The position numbers and the translations under genes are program-made. The notes beneath the pieces are model-generated. The model had not been told where the DNA came from, searched no databases, and saw nothing but the letters and a program-made list of their open reading frames with translations. Positions 9,671 through 19,694 of a stretch of DNA of 34,783 bases are shown here, piece by piece (position 1 is the stretch's first letter; every line of letters begins with the position of its first letter). Location of the stretch: NCBI GenBank assembly GCA_011524915.1, contig WTJH01000088.1:1-34783 (forward strand), read 5' to 3'. Source of the DNA: Flavobacteriales bacterium. GTDB lineage: Bacteria > Bacteroidota > Bacteroidia > Flavobacteriales > Flavobacteriaceae.

Positions 9671-10877
9671 GCGATTCGAGTTGAAATACAGATTGAAGTA
9701 TGTTAAAGACTTCTTCGGTTTTATGGGGGGCTGTCTTGAGATAGGCAGCGACATTACCGGTTATCTTTTGGGCTAAAAACTCTCGTTGGTTCGCCTCAGC
9801 ATCCGGATTCGCTGGATTGGTTTCCAAATGCTCTAAAATCATTTTTTTAATGTTTTTAAGGTAGGGAGCGAATTTTCGCTGTTTGAGCCAAAGGTTAAAT
9901 TCCTCTAAAGTGGTATCAACAATAGTTTCGGCCTGGGGCAAATGTTTGTATCGTTCTGCCCTGTTGGCTTCAGTAATTTTTGAAAGTTGATCTACATCTA
10001 TACGAGTCACCTGATACAGTTCTGCTATATCCGGAGAGGCATTTGCTGGGATAGACAAATCCAAGACCACAAGCTCCTGTTCGAGCGAAAGCTTGTCCTT
10101 GGTAATGGTTGGCTGAGGAGCTCCCGTGGCTACAATCAGTACGTCAGCGGATTGAAGTGTTTCTTCTAATGCTTCAAGGGGACGAATTTCGAGCGTGTGT
10201 TTTTCTGCTAATTTAGCTGCCTTTTCTAAGGTTCTATTGATTAGGACAATACGGTCTTGAGGACGATGTTTAATTAGGTTTTCACACGTATTTCGTCCAA
10301 TTTTTCCGGTTCCATACAAGACTATAGTTTTGGATTCATTCGTAGGAAAAGAGTTCAGTAAATATTGTACGGCTGCAAAAGCTACAGAGGTCGCCCCAGA
10401 AGAAATCTCCGTTTCTGTTTTTACTCGTTTACTGGCTTGAATAACGCTATTGATGAGTCGCTCCAGCTGACCATCTGCCAAATGCATAGCCTTGGATGTG
10501 TAAAAGCTCTTTTTGATTTGACTGATGATTTCGAAATCCCCAAGGATTTGACTTTCCAGTCCAGTTCCTACTCGGAATAAATGCTGTAAAGCTTTTTCGC
10601 CTTGGTGCTGGTAGGCTAATTGTTCCAATTGCGCTCGATTTCCAGAGGTAAATGCCATCCATAAATCTTTCAGTTGAAGTAGGGTAGCATCAAAACTGTA
10701 AAGCTCAGTTCGGTTACATGTACTTAAAACCAACAAATTAGTAATACCACAACGAAGAGCTTCTGCCAGAAGCTGTTCAGATGCTTCAGCACTTAAGCTG
10801 TATTGACCCCGTGTTTGGGTATCAGCTTCTTTATAACTTATACCAATACTTACAAAATCAAAAGACATTTGATCCAT
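9663..10877 (-). CDS. hemA: Glutamyl-tRNA reductase
   Basis: LVLSTCNRTELY, HLFRVGTGLESQILGDFEIISQIKKS, VLYGTGKIGRNTCENL, VLDLSIPANASPDI. Confidence 0.97.
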   Translation of the reverse strand: MDQMSFDFVSIGISYKEADTQTRGQYSLSAEASEQLLAEALRCGITNLLVLSTCNRTELYSFDATLLQLKDLWMAFTSGNRAQLEQLAYQHQGEKALQHLFRVGTGLESQILGDFEIISQIKKSFYTSKAMHLADGQLERLINSVIQASKRVKTETEISSGATSVAFAAVQYLLNSFPTNESKTIVLYGTGKIGRNTCENLIKHRPQDRIVLINRTLEKAAKLAEKHTLEIRPLEALEETLQSADVLIVATGAPQPTITKDKLSLEQELVVLDLSIPANASPDIAELYQVTRIDVDQLSKITEANRAERYKHLPQAETIVDTTLEEFNLWLKQRKFAPYLKNIKKMILEHLETNPANPDAEANQREFLAQKITGNVAAYLKTAPHKTEEVFNILQSVFQLESHE

Positions 10878-10898
10878 ATTTCTTCCTAAAATCCACTA

Positions 10899-10906
10899 CA
10901 AAAATA
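10899..10906 (-). promoter_or_regulatory. Candidate Bacteroidota -7 box (TATTTTTG) for hemA operon
   Basis: Plus strand CAAAAATA at 10899-10906, matching TAnnTTTG on the minus strand, upstream of hemA start at 10877. Confidence 0.4.
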
Positions 10907-11038
10907 GACTCCAAGAAATCCAAAAAACACCGCTAAAAGGTCTAATTGTATCAAAAGCCGTACTTTTAAGGTATATATTCGACGAAAGCAACGAAAATCA
11001 ACGCTTTTATTTAGAATGAATATAAATAGATAGAATTC

Positions 11039-11926
11039 ATGATGCAGGAAAACAACGGTAAAAGGTCCTTTGTCCCTCTAAGTTTAGAGGAAGACTTTAA
11101 AATTCTACAAGCTGAAAATTTTGAAGCGGAGCAGGCGGTGTTTCATCATGCTGTTCAGGAGACCCTGCTGCAATTCCATTTTTGTATGCGTGGCACGGCA
11201 ATTTTTCGTTATCACGAGGGCAGCTATGTTCAAAATATTCAGGAATCCAGCAGTAATTTATTGTACAATCCTCAGTTAATTTTACCCATGGACGTACTTA
11301 TGGATCCTGATACTGAAGTGGTAAGTATACTGATGTCCATCCAGAAATTTCACAGTCTTTTTTCGGATGATGCAGGGCATATTTCGTTTTTAAGCCCTGC
11401 GAATATTTCTAAAAAATATTACCATACCAAAGAGATTAGTCCGGCTATGATGGTGGTCCTAAAACAAATGGTACATTCGAAAATTCATCCGAGTATGCTA
11501 TCGCTTTACCTCAAAGCAAAGGTGTATGAATTATTGAGTTTGTATTTCAATACCAATGCAGAGACTGCTATCGAACAATGTCCATTTTTAGCAGATGAAA
11601 CCAATGTTCAGAAAATTCGACAAGCCAAGACCATCGTTTTGGAACATTTAGCCGAGCCACCGAGCTTACAAGAGCTAGCAGATCAGATAGGATTGAGTTT
11701 AAAAAAATTAAAAGAAGGCTTTAAGCAACTCTATGGAGATACGGTTTATGGGTATTTGTTGGAACACAAAATGGAAGAAGCGCGTCGAATGTTAAACTCT
11801 CAACAGTACAACGTCAATGAAGTAGGCCTAAAATTAGGCTACAGTACTTCCAGTCATTTTATAGCTGCTTTTAAAAAGAAATATGGGACAACTCCAAAGA
11901 AATATCTAATGTCTTTATCTTCGTAA
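11039..11926 (+). CDS. AraC family transcriptional regulator
   Basis: C-terminal AraC HTH: SLQELADQIGLSLKKLKEGFKQLYGDTVYGYLLEHKMEEARRML...VGLKLGYSTSSHFIAAFKKKYGTTPKKYL. Confidence 0.95.
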   Translation: MMQENNGKRSFVPLSLEEDFKILQAENFEAEQAVFHHAVQETLLQFHFCMRGTAIFRYHEGSYVQNIQESSSNLLYNPQLILPMDVLMDPDTEVVSILMSIQKFHSLFSDDAGHISFLSPANISKKYYHTKEISPAMMVVLKQMVHSKIHPSMLSLYLKAKVYELLSLYFNTNAETAIEQCPFLADETNVQKIRQAKTIVLEHLAEPPSLQELADQIGLSLKKLKEGFKQLYGDTVYGYLLEHKMEEARRMLNSQQYNVNEVGLKLGYSTSSHFIAAFKKKYGTTPKKYLMSLSS

Positions 11927-11937
11927 AAAAATTGCGA

Positions 11938-12969
11938 ATGAAAGGTGTGCTGTTGGTGAACCTAGGATCTCCTGATTCTACAGATCCTAAGGATGTTAGA
12001 TCTTATTTGGACGAATTTTTAATGGACGAAAGGGTTATTGATTTACCCAAACCATTAAGAACACTTTTGGTACGAGGAATTATCCTGAATACACGACCCA
12101 AAAAGTCAGCTAAAGCGTATTCAAAGATCTGGTGGGAAGAGGGTTCTCCTCTGATTGTTCTTTCCGAACGCTTACAGGCCGGAGTACAGGAGAAAGTCCA
12201 AATCCCAGTGGCTTTGGCCATGCGCTATGGGAAGCCCAGTATTTTTTCTGGTCTTAAAGAACTTTACGAACAAGGGCTGCGTGAAGTTTTATTGGTGCCG
12301 CTCTATCCCCAATTTGCGATGGCAACTACGGAGACCATTATAGTTTTAGCCGAGCAACTTCGAGATCAACATTTTTCTGATATGGATTTCACAGTGCTCC
12401 CCCCATTCTACAAGCATCCCGATTATATTCGAGTATTGTCTAATTCGATTCAAGCGTATTTAAAGGATAAAAATTGGGAACATCTGTTATTTTCATATCA
12501 CGGAGTTCCAGAACGTCACATTCGAAAATCAGACATTACAAAATCGCATTGTAAAATGGATGGGAAATGTTGTTTTACCCCATCGGATGCCCATGCCTAC
12601 TGCTACCGACACCAATGTGAAATAACGACTCAGGAGGTAGCTAAATATTTGGAATTAAAAGAGGGGCAATATTCCACCTCATTTCAGTCCCGTCTAGGTT
12701 TGGACCCTTGGCTGAAACCCTACACCGACAAAACAGTCGAAAATTTTGCTAAGACGGGGACCCAGGAAATGGCAATTGTCACGCCTGCCTTTGTTTCGGA
12801 CTGCTTGGAAACACTTGAAGAAATAGGTATGGAAGCCGCTGAAGATTTTGAAGAAAAAGGCGGAAAACATTTGCACGTGGTTCCGTGTTTAAACGATCAA
12901 CCCGACTGGATCAATACACTGAGCCGCTGGATAGACGAATGGGCGGTGCAGAAGCCTGTAAATTCATGA
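11938..12969 (+). CDS. hemH: Ferrochelatase
   Basis: GVLLVNLGSPDS, SYHGVPERHIRKSD, FQSRLGLDPWLKPYTD, VVTPAFVSDCLETLEEI-type block. ATG at 11938 preferred over upstream TTG. Confidence 0.97.
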   Translation: MKGVLLVNLGSPDSTDPKDVRSYLDEFLMDERVIDLPKPLRTLLVRGIILNTRPKKSAKAYSKIWWEEGSPLIVLSERLQAGVQEKVQIPVALAMRYGKPSIFSGLKELYEQGLREVLLVPLYPQFAMATTETIIVLAEQLRDQHFSDMDFTVLPPFYKHPDYIRVLSNSIQAYLKDKNWEHLLFSYHGVPERHIRKSDITKSHCKMDGKCCFTPSDAHAYCYRHQCEITTQEVAKYLELKEGQYSTSFQSRLGLDPWLKPYTDKTVENFAKTGTQEMAIVTPAFVSDCLETLEEIGMEAAEDFEEKGGKHLHVVPCLNDQPDWINTLSRWIDEWAVQKPVNS

Positions 12970-14324
12970 AAACATCTGCGGCACAAATGGGTACAGAACC
13001 CATTCCAAAACTCTTGATTCGACAGGCTGTACCTGCCTCGCTTGGAGTTTTAGTTATGTCGTTGAATATTTTGGTAGATACCATTTTTGTGGGGCAGTGG
13101 ATTGGTTCAGATGCCATTGCGGCCATAAATGTAGTATTGCCAGTTTCATTTTTTATTGCTGCCTTAGGGCTTTCGATCGGTATTGGGGGAGGGTCCATTA
13201 TTTCCAGAGCTCTTGGGAAAGGGGATAAAGAAACAGCCATTCAAACCTTTGGGAACCAGATTACTTTAACCATTAGTAGCATTAGCTTATTGGTCGTTTT
13301 TGGGTTTGTCTTTATGGAAACGCTAATTCCAGCTTTTGGAGGAAAAGGCAATCTCTATCCCTTGGCACGCATTTATTATATCATTGTCTTAGCAGGAGTT
13401 CCGCTTTTGGGCCTTTGTATGATGGGAAATAATACCATTCGGGCCGAAGGAAAACCCAAATACGCCATGTATGCCATGATGTTACCCTCTGTTTCTAATT
13501 TAGTATTAGATGTCTTATTTATCAAGGTTTTTGATTGGGGGATGTATGGTGCCGCTTGGGCGACTTCCATATCCTATGGGGTTTGTTTGGCCTATATTCT
13601 TTTTTTCTTTGTTGCAGGCAAGTCGGAGTTAAAGCCACAACTCAAAGATTTGATTTTACGCACAGCCCTGGTAAAAGAAATTGGAGCCTTGGGATTTGTT
13701 ACTCTGGCACGTCAAGGAACGGTAAGTATAAGTATCCTAATCATCAATAATATCCTTTTCGACTTAAGTGGGGAAACTGGAGTTGCCGTTTATGCCATCA
13801 TCAGTCGGATGCTCATTTTTGCATTTTTTCCAATTTTGGGAATTACCCAAGGTTTTGTCCCCATTGCAGGCTATAATTTTGGAGCCAAAGACCACAACAG
13901 GGTGATCGAAGTTATCCGAACGGCACTCACCTATGCTTGTTTTTTGTCTTGCTTATTGTTTGGTTCTATTGTTCTGTTTAATGAGAATATTCCAATCATA
14001 TTTACCAGTGACTTAGACGTAGTAACAGAAGCTGCCGCTGCCATTGTATGGGTTTTTGCTGCCATGCCCATTGTAAGTATTCAATTGATAGGTGCGGCTT
14101 ATTTTCAGGCCATAGGGCGGGCAATTCCCGCTTTGTTATTAACCCTTACTCGTCAAGGATTTTTTTTATTGCCTTTGGTATATCTGTTGCCTATTTGGTT
14201 TCATCAAAAAGGCGTTTGGATGGCTTTTGCTTTTGCCGATTTTTTGTCAACTCTGGTAACCGCATATTTTCTTTGGGCAGAAATCCGTCGATATCGTTTG
14301 GAGGCAGCCTCTCAAACCGTTTAG
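12966..14324 (+). CDS. MATE family efflux transporter
   Basis: ~12 hydrophobic segments; VLVMSLNILVDTIFVGQWIG, GGGSIISRALGKGDKE, GFVPIAGYNFGAK. ATG at 12966 overlaps hemH stop (ATGA); track start 12885 lies within hemH. Confidence 0.93.
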   Translation: MKTSAAQMGTEPIPKLLIRQAVPASLGVLVMSLNILVDTIFVGQWIGSDAIAAINVVLPVSFFIAALGLSIGIGGGSIISRALGKGDKETAIQTFGNQITLTISSISLLVVFGFVFMETLIPAFGGKGNLYPLARIYYIIVLAGVPLLGLCMMGNNTIRAEGKPKYAMYAMMLPSVSNLVLDVLFIKVFDWGMYGAAWATSISYGVCLAYILFFFVAGKSELKPQLKDLILRTALVKEIGALGFVTLARQGTVSISILIINNILFDLSGETGVAVYAIISRMLIFAFFPILGITQGFVPIAGYNFGAKDHNRVIEVIRTALTYACFLSCLLFGSIVLFNENIPIIFTSDLDVVTEAAAAIVWVFAAMPIVSIQLIGAAYFQAIGRAIPALLLTLTRQGFFLLPLVYLLPIWFHQKGVWMAFAFADFLSTLVTAYFLWAEIRRYRLEAASQTV

Positions 14325-14359
14325 TTTTGTACTTTTAAGCGAAAGCAAAATTCGTATCG

Positions 14360-14902
14360 GTGGTTTATAACTACATCAAAGCACTTCACCTCATTTTCGT
14401 GATCACTTGGTTCGCAGGTCTATTTTATATGCCTCGACTATTGATCTATTATCTTGAAGCTGCTGACCAACCGGCAGAAGCCCAGCACATTCTTCGAGAG
14501 CAATTTAAGCTAATGGCCAAACGTCTATGGTATATCATCACTTGGCCATCGGCTGTATTAGCGATATTTTTTGCGCTTTGGCTTTTAACGCTTATGCCTG
14601 CTTGGCTCACCCAAAACTGGATGTTGATTAAATTAGGATTCGTAGTTCTTCTGGTTTTATATCACCTAAGAACCCATCGAATGTTTAAACAAATGCAGGC
14701 AGATGCATTAGCCTATAGTGCTAATTATATGCGGATTTGGAATGAGGGAGCAACACTACTGCTCTTTGCTATTGTGTTTTTGGTCATCTTAAAAACAAGC
14801 ATTCATTGGATCTTTGGAGTGGTGGGGCTCATAGGCCTAGCCATTTTATTAATGTTGGGGATCCGTCTATATAAAAACTGGCGGCAGAAAAATGAATCCT
14901 AA
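14360..14902 (+). CDS. hemJ: HemJ-like protoporphyrinogen oxidase (CopD/UPF0093 family)
   Basis: YNYIKALHLIFVITWFAGLFYMPRLLIYYLEA, WLLTLMPAWLTQNWMLIKLGFVVLLVLYH; location in a heme locus. GTG start. Confidence 0.88.
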   Translation: MVYNYIKALHLIFVITWFAGLFYMPRLLIYYLEAADQPAEAQHILREQFKLMAKRLWYIITWPSAVLAIFFALWLLTLMPAWLTQNWMLIKLGFVVLLVLYHLRTHRMFKQMQADALAYSANYMRIWNEGATLLLFAIVFLVILKTSIHWIFGVVGLIGLAILLMLGIRLYKNWRQKNES

Positions 14903-16371
14903 TGTTCAGGAGGTTTAAGTCATTTTCGCTTAGAGCCCGGATTTTTGGATCCATGGTCATGCTATTGTTATTGGCTTGTTTACTGATCTTGGGAGCCACC
15001 TTATTGCAATACGATAACCAGTCGAGTGACTACAATATCTTCCGACTCTATCGTAAAGAAAATCAAATCAAAAGCCATTTAAATACGCTCGTCAAACGAT
15101 ACGATTTACTTCAACAACCCGATTCCGTCTGGACTCAATACACCCAAGAGTTTCGGGATATTACTAAAATCCATAAGGTAGAATACTCCTTTTTTAATTT
15201 AGAGGGAGCGCCTATTTTCACGACCTATCTCCCTTTAAAAGTTATTGCTAACGGATATAAGCTTCCAACGGATTTGTCTCAAAAAATTCGAGAAAGTGTT
15301 CAAAATCGATATCTGGAAAAGAACGAAACTGAAATTGGAAATTTTCAAGCGTCCTACTCCATGTTAACCACAGATGAGGGAGTCCCCTATGGAATTCTAT
15401 TTTATCCCTACTTTGAAGATGTTTCATTTTCTGAAAATGAACTAAACACCTTCTTGCAACGCTTATATCAGATATACATACTGATGTTGTTGATTGCCAT
15501 TGTGGTGGCCTATTTTATCTCTCGTTTTGCGACCCGCTCTTTAGAAAAAATTAGACTAAAACTGGACCAGACAGCTCTTTTGGGGCGGAATGAGCGAATT
15601 GAATTACCCAGTGGCAGTAGAGAGATTGTGAGTTTGGTAAATGCATACAATAAGATGATCGATGATTTAGAAGAGAGTGCGCAACTTCTAGCCAAAACCG
15701 AACGCGAACAAGCCTGGCAAGAAATGGCAAAACAAGTGGCGCACGAAATCAAAAATCCTCTGACACCTATGCGATTAACCGTTCAAAGTTTTGAAAAAAC
15801 CTTTGATGCCCAAGCTCCAGATGCTTCAGAGCGATTACGTGAATTCAGCCAAATACTTGTGGAGCAAATCGACACCATGAGTAATGTGGCTAATGCCTTT
15901 TCTGATTTTGCCACCTTGCCCAAGCCCCAGCTCAAGCAGGTCGATTTGGTCGAGGTTACCCGTATGGCTTTACAGATCTATGAAAAGGGGCAAATCTCTT
16001 TCTTTACCAATGCGAAATCTGCCACAGTAGCTTTAGACCGAACCCAATGGATCCGAGTGGTGACTAACCTTATTAAAAATGCGCTTCAAGCCATGCCTGC
16101 CGAGCGCAAGCCCAAAATTCAAGTACAAATAGAAGTACAAGTCAGGGCAGTTGTGGTTTCCATAGCAGACAATGGGGTCGGTGTTCCTGTTGAGGTTCGT
16201 GAAAAGATTTTTGACCCTAAGTTTACCACCAAAACCAGAGGGATGGGATTGGGTCTGGGGATTGTTAAGAATATTATTGAACTACACCAAGGAAATATCC
16301 GTTACACGACTCAAGCCAATCGCGGAACAACCTTTTATATCACCCTTCCTCTGAAACACCAAGAATTATGA
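14902..16371 (+). CDS. Sensor histidine kinase, NtrY-like HAMP-HisKA-HATPase
   Basis: Two TM segments around a periplasmic domain; H-box [13 protein letters not shown]-box [12 protein letters not shown]-boxes DNGVGVP and [16 protein letters not shown]. Confidence 0.95.
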   Translation: MFRRFKSFSLRARIFGSMVMLLLLACLLILGATLLQYDNQSSDYNIFRLYRKENQIKSHLNTLVKRYDLLQQPDSVWTQYTQEFRDITKIHKVEYSFFNLEGAPIFTTYLPLKVIANGYKLPTDLSQKIRESVQNRYLEKNETEIGNFQASYSMLTTDEGVPYGILFYPYFEDVSFSENELNTFLQRLYQIYILMLLIAIVVAYFISRFATRSLEKIRLKLDQTALLGRNERIELPSGSREIVSLVNAYNKMIDDLEESAQLLAKTEREQAWQEMAKQVAHEIKNPLTPMRLTVQSFEKTFDAQAPDASERLREFSQILVEQIDTMSNVANAFSDFATLPKPQLKQVDLVEVTRMALQIYEKGQISFFTNAKSATVALDRTQWIRVVTNLIKNALQAMPAERKPKIQVQIEVQVRAVVVSIADNGVGVPVEVREKIFDPKFTTKTRGMGLGLGIVKNIIELHQGNIRYTTQANRGTTFYITLPLKHQEL

Positions 16372-17135
16372 GTTTTATTTCCATAGAAACATCCGAGCAT
16401 ATTGGAATAGTTACTATTGCTCGTGAAAAGAAATTAAATGCGTTGAATACGCAAGTTATTGAGGAGCTGTCCGAAGCCTTCAAATCCCTGGCAAAAAATC
16501 CAGATATACGTGCAGTAATCCTAACAGGAAGTGGCCCTAAGGCCTTTGTGGCTGGGGCAGATATTAGTGGCTTTCCAGGGCTTTCAGCTGCACAGGGCCA
16601 GGCCTTAGCTCAAGAAGGTCAGCAGGAGTTATTTGATCGAATTGCTCATTTTTCAAAGCCTGTTATTGCAGCCATTAACGGTTTTGCACTAGGAGGCGGG
16701 TTAGAGTTGGCATTGGCTTGTCATTTGCGAATCGCTTCGGAGAATTCCCGAATGGGCTTACCTGAGGTTAGCTTGGGTCTTATTCCAGGATATGGAGGAA
16801 CCCAACGTCTTCCACAAGTGGTGGGTAAAGGACGTGCTTTAGAAATGATTCTTTCTGCTCAAATGATCGATGCGCAAAAAGCTTTGGACTGGGGGTTGGT
16901 CAATGCGATGGTACCCCTTGAAGATCTTTTAGAAGAAGCGATCTCTATGGCGCAACGGATCCTAAAAAATGCTCCTTTTGCCTTGGGAGCGGCTTTAGCA
17001 GCTGTGCAATACCCCAAAGCAGGACAGCCCGAAGGCTTTGCTTTCGAAACGCAACAGTTTGGCTCTTGTTTTGGAACTTCAGACTTTAAAGAAGGCGTTT
17101 CAGCCTTTTTGGAAAAACGAAAACCTAACTTTTAG
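16368..17135 (+). CDS. Enoyl-CoA hydratase/isomerase family protein
   Basis: [76 protein letters not shown]. Confidence 0.96.
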   Translation: MSFISIETSEHIGIVTIAREKKLNALNTQVIEELSEAFKSLAKNPDIRAVILTGSGPKAFVAGADISGFPGLSAAQGQALAQEGQQELFDRIAHFSKPVIAAINGFALGGGLELALACHLRIASENSRMGLPEVSLGLIPGYGGTQRLPQVVGKGRALEMILSAQMIDAQKALDWGLVNAMVPLEDLLEEAISMAQRILKNAPFALGAALAAVQYPKAGQPEGFAFETQQFGSCFGTSDFKEGVSAFLEKRKPNF

Positions 17136-17871
17136 CCAAGTCCGCTAAACGATTTCCGATCTGGGTTTCAATACGATCGATTAATGTGTCTGGATCTTTG
17201 GACTCTTGAGGGATGGGATCCATGATGTCCACGTGGATACGTACCCCTACAGGAAAAGGGAAGTAGTTGTTTTGGGCTAATTTCCACGAATGTTGGATGG
17301 CGATAGGTACGATAGCAGCATCGGGCATATTCTCAAGTAAAGCCACCAGTCCACTGCGGTGAAATTTTTTTGGGGTAGCCGATTTACTTCGGGTACCTTC
17401 GGGAAAAATGGCGCAAGAATACTTTTGAGATTGTAGCTCTTTGCCGAAAGTTCTTATGTCATTGATGGCTTGAGCTGGTTTTTTGCGATCGATCAACAAA
17501 TGTCCACCATTTTTTAGATTGTAGGATATGCTCGGAATCCCCTGACCCAATGATTTTTTAGAAATAAAGCGTGCATAATGGGCTCGTAGGTGCCAAATCA
17601 TCGGAGGGATGTCGTAAGTACTTTGGTGGTTGGAAGCAAAAATATAAGACTGTCCTTTTTGGAGCTTTGATGACTTTTGGACACGATAACGAATTCCTAA
17701 AATCAGAAAGGCTCCCATCAGAAACCAATTCAAGATATCTACCACTCGTTTATGTGTTTCCTTTCCAAAAACATGTAGGCCAATGACCTGTAACAGGTGA
17801 AAAAAACACAGTAAAAAGCCGAAATACAGGTAATAGATTACCGATAGGGGGTAGGCTAGAAATTTTTTCAA
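17125..17871 (-). CDS. 1-acyl-sn-glycerol-3-phosphate acyltransferase
   Basis: ASNHQSTYDIP (NHxxxxD), FPEGTRSKS, IVPIAIQHSW. Confidence 0.93.
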   Translation of the reverse strand: MKKFLAYPLSVIYYLYFGFLLCFFHLLQVIGLHVFGKETHKRVVDILNWFLMGAFLILGIRYRVQKSSKLQKGQSYIFASNHQSTYDIPPMIWHLRAHYARFISKKSLGQGIPSISYNLKNGGHLLIDRKKPAQAINDIRTFGKELQSQKYSCAIFPEGTRSKSATPKKFHRSGLVALLENMPDAAIVPIAIQHSWKLAQNNYFPFPVGVRIHVDIMDPIPQESKDPDTLIDRIETQIGNRLADLAKS

Positions 17872-17880
17872 AAGTTCTGT

Positions 17881-18294
17881 TTAAGCACAGTGGGCATCGT
17901 AGGCCCCTTTAAGATTTTCTGCAATCAACTCCGCTGGACGACCTTCGATGTGGTGTCTTTCGATCATATGGACCAATTCTCCATCCTTAAACAAAGCAAT
18001 GCTTGGAGATGAAGGAGGAAAGGGAAGCATACGATCTCGTGCTGCTGTTGTAGACTCTACGTCCACACCCGCAAATACGGTTACCAACTGATCTGGAGTA
18101 TTTTCGTTTGCTAAGGAATAGCGGACTCCCGGACGTGCATTGGCGGCCGCACATCCACAGATAGAATTAACGACAACCAAAGTGGTGCCGCTTTTTGCTA
18201 GGGCCGATTCTACATCAGTAGCCGAAAGAAGTTCCGAAAATCCTACAGCTGTTAACTCCTCTCGCATGGGTTTTACTAATTCCGGTGGGTACAT
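17881..18294 (-). CDS. BrxA/BrxB family bacilliredoxin (YphP/YqiW family)
   Basis: VVVNSICGCAAANARPGV (CGC active site), FKDGELVHMIERHHIEGR, 137 aa. Confidence 0.93.
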   Translation of the reverse strand: MYPPELVKPMREELTAVGFSELLSATDVESALAKSGTTLVVVNSICGCAAANARPGVRYSLANENTPDQLVTVFAGVDVESTTAARDRMLPFPPSSPSIALFKDGELVHMIERHHIEGRPAELIAENLKGAYDAHCA

Positions 18295-18310
18295 AAGCGT
18301 AAATTTTTGA

Positions 18311-18318
18311 CAAAGATA
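18311..18318 (-). promoter_or_regulatory. Candidate -7 box (TATCTTTG) for bacilliredoxin
   Basis: Plus-strand CAAAGATA at 18311-18318, 17 bp upstream of the start. Confidence 0.45.
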
Positions 18319-18344
18319 TAACTATTCTAAGGAAATTAAATCGG

Positions 18345-18352
18345 TATTTTTG
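18345..18352 (+). promoter_or_regulatory. Candidate -7 box (TATTTTTG) for TerB/DnaJ gene
   Basis: TATTTTTG matches TAnnTTTG, 34 bp upstream of ATG 18387. Confidence 0.4.
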
Positions 18353-18386
18353 AAGCTGTATATTTAAAATTCTTAACGATTCGGTT

Positions 18387-19109
18387 ATGATGCTTCCCTG
18401 GATTTCAGCTTTGTTAGGCTATATCTTTTTTCGGTTACCTGGAGCTCTTTTAGGGTATTTTGTAGGGTCACTTTTCAGTCGAATGTCGGAGGCTCCCAAC
18501 GGAGGAATTCCATTTGCTAATCGACCAGCTCCTTTAGAATTTGAATTGAATTTATTGGCATTGTCCGCCGTCATCATCAAGTCCGATGGGGAGGCACATA
18601 AAGAAGAGTTGGCCTTCGTACGTAAATTTTTTATCACCCAATACGGTCCGGAGCACGCTCAAGAAATTTTCCAAAAATTTAACGCAGAAACCAAACAGCA
18701 AAAACAGCAACTCGGGACGCTAACCGAATATTTTAATCGCAGAACACGATATGCTACCCGCTTACAATTGCTTCATTTTTTATTTGGAGTGGCCGATGCA
18801 GATGGCCGAATTTGTGATGCGGAAGTCAGTAAATTGCAACAAATCGCTCAGGCCTTTCGGATCCTACAACCCGACTATGAAAGTATACGAGCCATGTTTA
18901 TCAAGGATACCGATCAAGCCTATAAAATTTTGGAAGTCGCTTCAGATGCTTCGCCAGAGGCCATCAAAAAAGCCTACCGAAACATGGTGAAAAAGTATCA
19001 CCCCGATCGTTTAAAAACGAAAGATCCAGCCTTAATTAAAGGAGCACAAGAAAAATTCAGACAGGTACAAGAGGCTTACGAAACCTTAAAAAAGAAACAT
19101 CAATTTTAA
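18387..19109 (+). CDS. TerB-like plus C-terminal DnaJ domain protein (DjlA-like)
   Basis: N-terminal hydrophobic segment; TerB-like [16 protein letters not shown]-domain [33 protein letters not shown]. Confidence 0.92.
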   Translation: MMLPWISALLGYIFFRLPGALLGYFVGSLFSRMSEAPNGGIPFANRPAPLEFELNLLALSAVIIKSDGEAHKEELAFVRKFFITQYGPEHAQEIFQKFNAETKQQKQQLGTLTEYFNRRTRYATRLQLLHFLFGVADADGRICDAEVSKLQQIAQAFRILQPDYESIRAMFIKDTDQAYKILEVASDASPEAIKKAYRNMVKKYHPDRLKTKDPALIKGAQEKFRQVQEAYETLKKKHQF

Positions 19110-19118
19110 TATTGAATC

Positions 19119-19685
19119 ATGGATGATATTTGGATTTACATACAATTAGGAATCGATCATGTTTTAGATTTTGGTGCCATTGACCATATGTTATTCATCG
19201 GGGCATTGGTCTTGCCTTACAGTCTCAAAGAATGGAAATTATTGCTGTGGTGGGTATCCCTATTTACGCTTGGACATACGGTTTCCCTGATTGGGAATTA
19301 CTATTTTGGATGGAATCCTTCGCCCTATGCTATTGAGTTGCTAATCCCCATATCCATTGCAATCACCTGCCTTCCTTTGATGTGGGATTATAAAAAGGGA
19401 AATGTTCCGCCCTTACAAACCTTAATAACCATTGCTTTTGGTCTGATACACGGTTTTGGATTTAGTGGATATTTTCGCATGATGATCCCACAGGACAGTG
19501 CCGAAACCGCTTTATTTTCCTTTGCTGTAGGAGTAGAAATAGCTCAGCTTTGTATTGTAGCTTTTGTAATCATTCTCAATTTTTTTATCCTTAGAATCTT
19601 TCAGGCGAAAGCTTTACATTGGCGAATGATTGGAGGTGCAATGATATTTTCTCAGGCCCTTGGGATGATTCTCGAACGCATCTAA
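19119..19685 (+). CDS. HupE/UreJ family membrane protein
   Basis: GIDHVLDFGAIDHMLFIGAL, SLFTLGHTVSL, FGLIHGFGFSGYF, GVEIAQL. Confidence 0.9.
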   Translation: MDDIWIYIQLGIDHVLDFGAIDHMLFIGALVLPYSLKEWKLLLWWVSLFTLGHTVSLIGNYYFGWNPSPYAIELLIPISIAITCLPLMWDYKKGNVPPLQTLITIAFGLIHGFGFSGYFRMMIPQDSAETALFSFAVGVEIAQLCIVAFVIILNFFILRIFQAKALHWRMIGGAMIFSQALGMILERI

Positions 19686-19694
19686 TTCGGAAGT

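Noticed and set aside
12911-13240. 109-aa minus ORF inside MATE/hemH
   Set aside because: Antisense to confidently assigned genes, low-complexity composition, no family; typical shadow ORF.
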